NCBI RefSeq assembly: GCF_019059575.1
Contig: NW_024881518.1
Location: 744,001-808,000, forward strand
Direction: 5' to 3'
From: Amphibalanus amphitrite
Taxonomy: Eukaryota > Arthropoda > Thecostraca > Balanomorpha > Balanidae
DNA: 64,000 bases
Shown here: in pieces, positions 46,154 through 55,560 of the stretch
How positions within the stretch are numbered: the first letter of the stretch is position 1
Layout of the letters: each line of letters opens with the position of its first letter
The notes under the pieces: generated by a model
What the model was told of the DNA's origin: nothing
The model's database searches: none
Seen by the model: only the letters and a program-made list of their open reading frames with translations
Translations under genes and position numbers: made by a program

Positions 46154-48296
46154 CAGGGTTGTATACGACTCAGAGTTGAATCATGAATCGACTCAAGAAT
46201 CAGTCGTTTTTCTTCGAGTCATGAGTTGAGTCGAATCAAATAATTTGAAAGCTTAATGAATCATGAGTCGAGTCGATTCACATATGTATAGGCCACTTGA
46301 GTCAGAGTTTGAGTCGATTCAAGGTAACGCGAGTCACTTTTTGAATCGATTCAAGGAACTTGTCACAGTCTGCTCCAGCCACCAGGTAAGATAAACTTAT
46401 TTTTACAGTCATGAAACTGCTAGTGAAGTAGTGAGCACCTTTTATGTTTTGGCTGGCATCAGCTACCTACCTATTATATTCAACTTTGGCAAGTCAGCAT
46501 TGCAATTGCCTCAGCCTGTATTTATTTATACCTATATGCAATCACTACATCTGTGGACTGTTACTGAAATACTCACATTTGGTTGGCTTTGTGAGTGCTA
46601 GTAAGGGACACTAACAAACTTATGAGATAGATACCAGTTTACAATTGAAATAAAACCTTAAATAATTGTCTATCAAAGTTGTCTAGAAAGACCATCAATA
46701 ACCCTCACATTTTTCTTTTCCGATGGTTCACAATTGCTAATTCGTGGTCGCGCATGACGTCGCAAATAACTATTCGTAAACAAGATGAAAAATGAAGTTT
46801 TTTTATTTAATTCAAGCTGATAAATGAATAGGAACAGATTTAAAACGATATTAGAACTTGATCTTTTTAGCCAGAAAATTATAAAATGATAAAAGTTAAG
46901 AAAAAATATAACATGATTTGGTTTCAAATTAAAATTGTATGACGTCATTAACGTGGACAAATGTTTCTCGAGCTTGCATAGATAAGAGTAATATTTGTAA
47001 GTTATTAGCGATTTCTGTCGACAATCATATTTGCTGCCATATCCCAAACGTAAAGGAAAAGCAAAAAATCGTAGCGGCGCTACCATAGCTAAAAAAACGC
47101 TACCATAACGCAAATCAACTAGAAAGTGACGTTTTATTTAACTTTGTTATTTATAATTAACGCAAACGTCCATTTTTAGGCTTGGTGTTGTATTTTTCTG
47201 CTAAATTTAATAGAAATTGGTTTGTTTATTTTGAGTTTAATTAGTTATGACAAGCTAAAGCTAAGGTTAAGATAATTGACGTCATGTGATTATACCTTTA
47301 AAAAGTAAACCACACTACATTATTGGATTATGTCCTAAACCTTGTCCTGGTAAATTCTCAAGGCCACAAGGCAACAGGGCATGAACAAAATGTTTTTTCT
47401 TTGCATTTTGAGATTCTAATTAGCCTTACATTTGGCTTCATATTTGTCATATATTAAAGCCTTCATATTTGCATTCTTATTTAGAAATCAATACTGTGCT
47501 GGCTTGCAGCTGGCACGTAGTTAGGTACATATTGATTTGCTGCTGACATTTTTATTTACATTATAGGTATGCAAAGTGTGTTATGTGGTTTCAATAATAA
47601 TTCTTAATAGTAACATGTTTTTCTTTATTTCTATTTCATACATAAATAAAATGGTTAATGTTAGCTTTTTTAAAATATCTACATGTATATAGTTCACTAG
47701 TTGTCAGGAATTACATATGCAGTATGCACCCATGAATGTATTTCACTACATAGTAAAGCAAGCGTCATACTTCTTTTTGGAACAAAGGAGAGGCGCTGTA
47801 GGTTAGGTTTTAGGTTTTAGGTTTTAGGTGGTAGATTTTAGGTTGTAGGTTGTGTTAGGTTATGCCAGGTTTGATTAGGTTTGGTTTGGTTTGGGTTGAT
47901 GAGAAAGCATCTCTGGGTACAGCGCCTCTCCATGGTTGCAGAAATAAGTGTGACGCCTGCTTTACGACTGCCTGTATTTCTTGGGTTTGCACAAACATTT
48001 TATGTTGAATAATTTGATGAGTCTGTCCAATGAGTTGAGTCAGAATTGAGTCATGAGTCGATTCAAATTATTTAACATAACCCTTGAGTCATGAGTTGAA
48101 TCGAATCGTTAAACTGAAAATATGCTTGAATCATGAGTCGAATTGATTCATATATGTATTTTTTGTCATGTTTGAGTCAAGAGTTGAATCGAATCATTTC
48201 AATTTAAGTTTTTGGAATCATGAGTCGAGTCAATTCAGTTTTAGGAAACTCTCTTCTGAATCGACTCACCAAAAATTTGAGTCGTATACAACCCTG
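46154..48296. mobile_element. hAT-like element with GAGTCGATTCA subterminal repeats
   Basis: Perfect 8-bp duplications GTGGGGGC lie at 46146-46153 and 48297-48304. Terminal inverted repeats CAGGGTTGTATACGACTCA and TGAGTCGTATACAACCCTG are perfect over 19 bp. Array copies 1 and 2 carry the uninterrupted empty site (for example about 44473-44490). Both ends (46160-46370 and 48015-48290) are packed with variants of GAGTCATGAGTCGATTCA. The 1.6-kb AT-rich centre has no transposase; an ORF at 46673-47113 (minus) looks like chance. Contains a nested MITE at 47752-47967. Confidence 0.9.
47752..47967. mobile_element. Nested MITE with TTTTAGG-type repeat core
   Basis: Inverted ends of about 45 bp: GTAAAGCAAGCGTCATACTT...GGAGAGGCGCTGTA at the left, TACAGCGCCTCTCC...AAGTGTGACGCCTGCTTTAC at the right. 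Between them is a G/T-rich run of GGTTTTAGG and GGTTAGG units (about 47800-47890). No target duplication could be fixed. Confidence 0.65.
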
Positions 48297-48362
48297 GTGG
48301 GGGCTGGGTCAAATACCGACCTGACACGGGGATTGGACTGGGTCAAATTTTAGACGTTTCTG

Positions 48363-48461
48363 TCACTGGCGGTGGACCTGCGCGTCACCCTCCCCGTCGG
48401 CGCCCACCTTCGGGACCACGGCCGTAGCCAGCTCGGCCAGCTCCAGGTCACCCTTGACATT
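48363..48461 (-). CDS. Candidate terminal exon, unknown protein
   Basis: The minus strand reads NVKGDLELAELATAVVPKVG, then ADGEGDAQVHRQ and stop, after an acceptor-like TTCAG...CTATAG. The amino-acid mix looks like real soluble protein and the third codon positions are GC-rich, unlike flanking DNA. It lies just past the end of the tandem array. No domain is recognised; it may also be a fragment of an element protein. Confidence 0.3.
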   Translation of the reverse strand, partial: NVKGDLELAELATAVVPKVGADGEGDAQVHRQ

Positions 48462-49329
48462 CTATAGCTTAATCTGAACACCAGAACACACAGGTCAGGT
48501 CAATTATCAGTATTTTGAGTAAATCAATAACATTTTACCAGTTTCCCACGCATTTACTTTGATGCACCATAAGAAGCGGCGGTTGCTGTGCACTAACGTT
48601 TTCCCTGTAACTACCCCCCCCCCCCCACCCACACACACACAGGCCTGTACCTTCCTGCCGTCCTCTCTTCAGTTCTTGTGTGCGGGTTCCCTCGTCCGTA
48701 GCAAGCCCCCCCCCCCCAGACCCGACACACCTGTATCCGATGGGCGTCCGAGCGCGAGACTGTTGGTGATGGCGACGGCGTCGCCTGTATGAGCGCGCGC
48801 GAACAGTTTTTCTCTGGAATCCCTTGTGCACTGAAGGTTCATTTTTCTGGAGGTCGCATCCTGCAACGAGGAAAAAATATGTTAAAGAATAGCAAAATCC
48901 CAAGGGATGATGCATTACTTACCTATATGGCGGACATCACCATACAGTTATGGAAATGTCATCAACATTTAACAGTCAAAAAATGGAAATATGGCTTATG
49001 TGGCCTGCATCACTATGTTGTAATGAAAATGCCATCAAAATTCAAGCATGACCATTGACCTTGAGTCTGAGTAGGAATCTTTGTACCGGGCATGAGCTGA
49101 GTTTCTGCTTAGCCTGAAATTGAATACTCTGAAACTGGGCTTCAGCCTCTTGGGCTCGGCTGGGCTCTTTGACAAAAGTTTATCACATGAGCAAGTCTCT
49201 GACTGAACCAGTCAGCGGTCTCTTCAACTCAATGTGCTATAAATTGAAAATTGTGATGGAAAACAACATGCAGTTCCATTGATATTTCACTTTTTTGGAT
49301 CATTTACCTTTCTGTTCTCACAAACCGGA
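48462..49329. other. Spacer
   Basis: Two C-rich runs (about 48607-48620 and 48707-48718) are present. No gene supported. Confidence 0.3.
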
Positions 49330-49560
49330 GCTGAGTTTTACATAGGCGTGGGGACAGGGGGAAAGGGGGCGACCGGAGGGCCATGCCCCCCCCCACTTTC
49401 GGAGGTGGGGGGGGGGGGGGCAGCAATGTTAACTCCCCCCCCATTTCTTGATGAACTTTTGCGCCTGTATATACCACTCGGCACCCTGAACAGTGAACAC
49501 CAAAACTTGACGATTCTTCAGGTTCGGCTTCCCTTCGAAATTCGATGAAGATTTCCTTTT
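49330..49560. repeat. GC-run repeat related to MITE ends at 4320 and 28715
   Basis: CATAGGCGTGGGGACAGGGG followed by GCCATGCCCCCCC, a GGAGG...G13 tract and CCCCCCCATTTCTTGATGA resembles the terminal regions of the other GC-tract elements. The borders were not resolved. Confidence 0.35.
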
Positions 49561-49899
49561 TGTATCTACAGCGTTAAAGTTAATGAGCGCAAATTTCCTT
49601 CACTCAATGTAGGAAACCATATCAGAAGCAACAAAAGAGAGGTCTGTTGGCAGTATTACGTTGAATACGAGGCGAGGCGTATGATAGCAGTGAAAGAAAA
49701 GATTTGACAACAGTGGCCAGAGGACCGAAAAACCCATGCTTTGCTGCAAATAACATAAAAATAAATCTGCTTTGCTGAGCCGAACGCATTGAAAATTGCA
49801 GATGCTTTCATCACACTGTCATCATCATGTCTCCATCAAAAGTTACTGTCAAAAACTTATGGTGAGCATTGGTGAGATTTCTGGTGACCTCTAGGCTCT

Positions 49900-50600
49900 A
49901 CAGTCTACAGGCTTCTGCACACACTGCTAGGGGCCATGCTGGTCAGTGGTAACTGAGGAGCCACGCTTGTCAGTGCCCTTACGCCGGTCTCTAAGAGCTC
50001 CAAGTGGTCGATCTCTGAGGATCCCACGCAGTCTTTGGAGGCTTCACGTCGGCCCCCTGGTTCTTAGGTCATTAAGGACTAAGCTGGTCCATTTTAAGCC
50101 TCAGCAGTCAGTAGAAGTCTAAGAGCCTCAGGTCGCCCTAACGGAGCCAATATCGATCTCTTAGGGGCCCTTTGCTGGTTGAGAGCTGATGCCCTAAGCT
50201 TTAAGAGGTCCCAACTCGAGTTATGACACCTGCTCTGGCCCCTGATGGCTCCATGTCGTCCTCAGAGGCCTCACTCCGACCTCTGAGGTCTCATGCTGGC
50301 CTTTGAAGGCCCATACGAACAGGTGAACCCACGCTGGCCTCAGGGCCCTACGAACGATGGCCTTAAGAGGCCCCTGCTGACCTCATGGAACCCAGGGAAC
50401 ATCTAGAAGCCTATACCGGCCTTTGAAGGCCCCGTGCCGGCCTCTAAGGGTCTTCTCCGAGGGCCCAGTTCTGCATAAGGGCTTAAAACGGCTGGCGAGG
50501 TCCTCGAGATGGCCTTTGATGGTTTCTGAGGGCTTAGCCGTCGGAGGACCGAGGAGAGCAATTAGATGCATCGAGAGTATTCCGATAGGGTTTTGGTAGA
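49900..50600. repeat. Degenerate GGCCTCTGAGG minisatellite
   Basis: Loose units of about 22-24 bp (GGCCTCTGAGGTCTCATGCT, GGCCTTTGAAGGCCC). Similar composition to 3540-3900. ORFs in it are artefacts. Confidence 0.55.
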
Positions 50601-50651
50601 AGGGATGCAACTACCTGACATAATGTCATAAATGACCGTGAATTGATCGAC

Positions 50652-51075
50652 CTAGCGGCTGCGGAGATCTCTAAAAATAAGCCTCCAGGCTCTAAACAAG
50701 CCTAAAAATACATCACTTGAGCGGATCAACATTGACACCCATGACTTTCCACGTGGCACGGCAAGGACCGGGCCGGAAGTTGCGGGGTCACAAAAATAGG
50801 TGGAGCGGTGTGTTCGAGACTGGCGGGTGCCAGCGAGGGCCGGGCAGCGGAGCAGCACGTGCTCCAGGACATAAAACTCTTCTCGGCACACGGCGCAGAG
50901 CGCCGCGGGGCACCGCTTGTCCAGGCACTGTTGGCCTGCCGCGGAGGGGAGACGGCCGATTTGGTGTACGTACTGGAGCGAGCGGCCCCAGTGGCCTGCC
51001 CTCATGTGGTGCACCGAACCGGCGTCCCCCCGGTCCTCTCAGAGGATAGGGACTGCTGCGTGCTCCCGAAGAGTG
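50652..51075 (-). pseudogene. LINE C-terminal fragment with zinc knuckle
   Basis: The minus-strand frame reads HHMRAGHWGRSLQYVHQIGR, then CPAALCAVC...LEHVLLRCPALAGTRQSR. C-x2-C-x8-H-x4-C is intact (about residues 40-57 of the ORF starting at 51014). It closely resembles the LINE fragments in the tandem array and the plus-strand fragment next to it. The end of the ORF (FLGLFRAWRLIFRDLRSR) fits the usual C-terminus. Upstream frame is lost after about 51075. Truncated copy. Confidence 0.7.
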
Positions 51076-51109
51076 GCTTGAATAGTGACTCGGACCAGTT
51101 GCTGCACCA

Positions 51110-51775
51110 TTGACGCGAGGCCTCCCGGCGTCCCAGAAGACCCTGCTAGGAGCCGCCATCTGGACCGAACTAGCGGCCCTGGCCGGTCCGTCCCGCCGGA
51201 TCCACCTGCAGTGGGTGCCGTCCCATTGCGGCGTCGACGGTAACGAGCGCGACGACCAGATCGCCAAGGAGGCGGCCGCGCTCCCCCAGGCGGCGGTCCC
51301 GGTGGACGTCGCTACCGCCCACCGTGCGGCCGTCAGAATGGCCCGCGACCGCACCACCGCCGTCTGGCCGGAGGGCTGGTACCGGACCCTGATGGGGAAC
51401 CGGCTGCCGCTACCGGTCGCGACGGGGGACAGATCGTCGGCCGTCGACGTCCATCAACTTCGCGCGGGCCACTGGTCGGGCTCCCGCCAATACCTCCACC
51501 GGATTGGACGGAACTCTTCCGAAGATTGCCGCCAGTGCCCTGACTGTGCCCTGACTGTGCGGCGGGCCGGTGCACCGTGTGCCGGGAGGAGGCCGACACG
51601 CCCCGGCACCTCTTCTTCCGGTGCCCGGCCCTCATGGGATTTTTCCGGGCCCGGAAGACGTCCGCGACGACGGAGAGGTGGCGGCCCTGGCGGCCGCCGT
51701 GAGGGACCTCCAGAGCCGCACGGCTACACCGCGGTAACGCGTCTGGAGGGAACAACAACAACAACAACAAGGCCG
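51110..51775 (+). pseudogene. LINE fragment: RNase H end, C-terminal zinc knuckle and (CAA)n tail
   Basis: The plus-strand frame begins inside RNase H: RRIHLQWVPSHCGVDGNERD with the final His and GNExxD catalytic Asp region, then VDVHQLRAGHWSGSRQYLHR and CRQCPDC. An 11-bp tandem duplication (CCCTGACTGTG at 51538-51548 and 51549-51559) shifts the frame; the knuckle CTVCREEADTPRHLFFRC then follows at 51571-51624. The copy ends in (AAC)n at 51751-51770, a usual LINE tail. RNase H plus a C-terminal CCHC knuckle suggests the I/R1-type lineages. 5'-truncated and head-to-head with the minus-strand fragment. Confidence 0.8.
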
Positions 51776-52092
51776 CACAATGAACCGCCCGGGTAGCGAG
51801 CGGGCGTCCGAGGGCGGGGCGACCGCTTGTTTCGCCACGTCGTTCGGGCTCTCATTCCCCTCGATCCTGCAGTGGGCAAGAGCCTGGAACCCACTGCAGG
51901 ATTACTTCATGACGCTCGGCCATGTTTAACAAGGTCTTCCATGCCTATCTCCGCGCCGAGGGTGGAGGCCTCACCTGGGCGGAAGCTCCTCCCCTGAATA
52001 GACTCAGGGCGGCTCGCAAGTCGAAGCACACGACGACCGAGGCGGGGGACGTCCCATCCCAAACCCTCTCCAGAGCTGCCCGCAGGTGAATG

Positions 52093-52297
52093 TGCTGCTA
52101 GACTGACAAGCGTGGCGAAAAATTTGGTGACCGCCATTCGCCGAAAAAATTCTGCGGCCGCCCTGCTCCGAAAACTTAGCGGCCGCCATGCGCTGAATTC
52201 GACGCATGCGAAGTTACGCCGGAGCTGAAATTTTCGGCGCAATCCCCACCACCACGCCGGACATATTCGGCATCACGTGTATTTTTTTCCAGTCTGG
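52093..52297 (-). repeat. Interspersed repeat, copy 2 (inverted)
   Basis: Reverse-complement relative of 11611-11821; shares the CTGCTAGA start, GCGCTGAATTC and TTCCAGTCTGG end. The two copies differ by about a quarter of positions (estimate by eye). Confidence 0.6.
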
Positions 52298-52625
52298 CAA
52301 CAGGAACGGAAAAATTATTGTCATTTGATGTTTTAACTGGATGAATTGCTTTGAAATGTCCAAGGAAGTGGCCCTTGAAAGCCGCTCTTCTGTAAAACTA
52401 ACTGGCGCAGTTTAGAAGCTACTTGACATTTGCCACAGCCAAGTTGATTTCAATTTTCAAACTCAAGGAAGACTTTAAAAATCCCAAATTTCATTCCACA
52501 GGTTCCACTTCATTTTAATTTTCAAATTTGCGGAATTTTAGCTCAAAATTAGGTAGGTAGATGTGGTAGGTATAGATTAATATTTGTGGTTCTCATTGCA
52601 ATGTCAACCTGCAGATTTTACAGCA
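52298..52625. other. AT-rich spacer
   Basis: Nothing recognised. Confidence 0.35.
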
Positions 52626-53800
52626 TTAACCCGCGCCCCGTAGGGGGGGGGGCCGAAACGGCCCCTCCCTGTCCTTTTCGGTCGATATCTTCTAAACGGC
52701 TGGAGATATCGCCACGAAACTTTCAGGACCCCTCCGGGCATCAATTTTACACATTGTGACCAAAAATTTTTCCAGAGGCTATGATAGGTTGGCCACAAAT
52801 GACGTCAGAGTGACGTCATGTTCTGTCATTTTCGACCGAAAAAAGACCTTCGCGAGAAGACCTGTCAGGACTACAGCTTTGAAGATACAGAAAAATGATC
52901 AAGACATAAAAGGTGTAGAATTGACAGGGCTACAAAACTGCTATCTCGAATTTTTAAAATTTTTGAGTTTTGACCCCCAAAAATCAAAAAAGCATTTTTT
53001 GGATATATTCGCCAAAAAATCCAAAAAGTTTTTTGAGTTTCGGAAAAACCGGAATATATGTGATAGTGCCTACCGTCTTCTATCTACATACCAAATTTCA
53101 GATCGATACCTCGTTTTTTGGCCAAGTTATAGCGAAAAAACTGTTCAAAAATGATGACGTCAAATTTTCAAACTCAATTTTTGGCAATTCTAGAACTCGT
53201 AGAGCAAAACGAAGACCACCATTAGACTCCCCGTGACGAGCTGCATCGAATGGATACCCATTTTATGCAAAAATATCAACTTTGAAATTTGACCTAATTT
53301 GACCTGACCTTGACCTGACCTTCACAAAAACGTGACCTAGGCTGGCCCCAAAGGCTGCCTAACCCACATAATCGCATTTGTCATGTAAAATGGACCATAA
53401 AACATGTATCACACGACACATTCATATTTTGACCCCCGGTGACCTGACCTCGCTGTGACCTGACCTGGTATCAGTGACCTCAGATAGCAAAGTATGTGTT
53501 TGAAGAACAATGTACCATCGATGGTTTTCAATAAATTACCAATTTACTCGCTTTCACAGCACATTTCTTGAATTGCCTGTGAACGGTGAAAATCTGACCT
53601 TTGACCTGACCTGTGACGTCATCGGTTTGACCTAGGTCAATGAAATTTGGTCACAAGGTAGTTACCGGGTGGGGCTATCGAACGCCGTTTGAATTTTGAA
53701 AATCGGCCGGTAACTTTCCGAGATCTTAGGGGGGGGGCCGAAACGGCCCCTCCCCTACGGGTGGTAGGGTCCGCCGGTAGCCCTACGGGGCGCGGGTTAA
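52626..53800. mobile_element. TTAA-CCC (piggyBac-like) MITE with many AGGTCA half-sites
   Basis: Both ends read TTAACCCGCGCCCCGTAGGG, a perfect 20-bp inverted repeat including TTAA. A second inverted block, GGGGCCGAAACGGCCCC type, lies inside each end. From 53285 to 53650 there is a dense series of TGACCT hexamers, many as TGACCTGACCT. Four TGACGTCA octamers (52800, 52811, 53155, 53614) are present. No transposase; the ORF at 52756-53154 is AT-rich and without motif. Confidence 0.9.
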
Positions 53801-55560
53801 GTGTTTCTGCTTTTTATGACACAGATGCTGGGTGAAGATGAGTAAATTCACAAAAGAGAGGAAACACTTTGACCAGAGCATGGCCATGGACATTCACCTA
53901 AGTTACAAGCTTGCATTTCATACAAGGCTATTGTGCCTTTTCAGTAACAGCAGCAGGTCAGCAAACTCATCCACCAACTGTGCCCCTGCAACTGGGGGAA
54001 GCAGGGAAATGAAGTGTGACTAATGGTTGGTGACAAAGCCTATCTTGATCTATTCATCTGAGTCTGTCTCAGCTGAGTCTTCATGGGTGGAAGCACTAAT
54101 AGTTAGGTATGCAATGTCTGTAATTGTTATGAGGTTAAACAGTAGCTGCAATGTTGGATTATATACATAATACATACCTATGAGGCAGAATAAAAGAAAT
54201 CTGCCAAGTTAAATGCAAATAATTTTGTAAAAAGGTAAATATCATCAACCATGGTGATCAACCATGTCTCTGAATATAGAAAATTGACAGAAGTCAAAGC
54301 AAGGTTGTCAAACAGCACAGCTGCCACATACCAAAAATACTCTATTAATTCAGATTTAAAAATGGATACACCCATAAATGATCACATTGATACATGCTTA
54401 TGCAATCTCCACATTAACATTTCCATACAATGTCCAGCAAAAATCGGCAGCATAGGTACCTATCAAAATTAGGTGCCGGGGACCCCAAAAGCCTTAAAAC
54501 TATCAATTGACATCACAGGCAGAATTTGAGGATTTTATAATTTATAAAACAATGTATGATTTTTCCCCTTTATCATAAAGACCACAGGCCAGCCAATGAC
54601 CATGCGCAACAACACAATTGGACAGTGATGAAATTTAACTATATAAGCATCTGGGAAAAAAATCACATTTTCATTGCTCTAATCTAATCTGGATATTACC
54701 TTTAAAAAAATTGAGCCAAGATGGTCTAGAACCCTACCAACCAGGACTTCGGAAATGGCATTCGGAATTATGTCTAGTGTAGGTACCTAGGTACTACACA
54801 TGGCTACAGTTTATTATTTCTTGACAATAAAATGGCTAATAACATTTTCTTTTGTAATCAGAAAGATCAGCACCTAGGCAATATAACATCTATATATAAA
54901 AGTAAAGGAACACTCAGTAGCTGGCAACGCTGCAGACCTGTGCCGTCTGCAGTGTTTAACTTTGTGACTCTGCGTAAGAGGTTGGTAAATTGATTGACTT
55001 TCCCCAAATATTCCAAACTGACTTTGGAGCATAAGCAAGATAATGCTGTTCTTGCAACAAAACTAGATTTTAAGGATTCATAACTGTGACTGTGACTGTC
55101 TTGAGCAGGCTCAGCTCAACAGCCCCTATTTGTGTACAAATATAGAACAGCATGTCAATATATTGACAGTGGTAGTCTATTTATTATTAGGAAAAGGTCA
55201 TCTCATTCAAGCACAGGAAAATCAAGCTTGACAAACATGGCATGCCTAAATCTAATGCTGTGGCCATGCTCTTGGGCTTAGAAAAGTGGGGCAACAATAC
55301 AAAATACAAAAATACATAGTAGTATGCCATACAGCCGAATGCTTACCTTTCTATTTCCACCCATCGTTATCCACTCGCCTAGAACACAATCCAAACGCCA
55401 ACCAAACGCGACACGACTCTTCCACACAGAAAAACGCACATCAACATGGAAATTGCCGCGAGAACTTTCTCGGCGCCGCCGATGTTGCTTACCAACGGCT
55501 TCAAGCCTTGCAACAGCTGACGATTAGTGAGAACTGACTTCTTTTCATGGACGACCAATC
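53801..55560. other. AT-rich spacer
   Basis: Short ORFs (53832-54023, 54251-54472) have no motif. A TAGGTACCTAGGTAC phrase lies at about 54780. The 55430-55540 patch is a little GC-richer. Confidence 0.3.

Larger units (their letters stand above)
42500..48355. repeat. Large tandem array: three copies of a 1.64-1.68 kb unit, third copy interrupted
   Basis: Using GGCCAGCTGG as a landmark, units start at 42561, 44237 and 45880, giving periods of 1676 and 1643 bp. Copies 1 and 2 are nearly identical. Copy 2 lacks a segment of about 28 bp (AGCAGCCAGATTC...) that copies 1 and 3 keep. Each unit holds a 33-36 bp subrepeat block, a run of 12 or more C, an inverted LINE fragment and a 99-bp internal duplication (for example 43858 and 43957). 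Copy 3 is split at 46153/48297 by a hAT element and ends about 48355. Large ORFs in the units are identical between copies but have no gene-like content on the plus strand. Confidence 0.9.

Noticed and set aside
47800..47890. Telomere or interstitial telomere tract
   Set aside because: Units are mixed GGTTTTAGG/GGTTAGG/GGTTTGG and enclosed by a MITE's inverted repeat, not a uniform TTAGG array.
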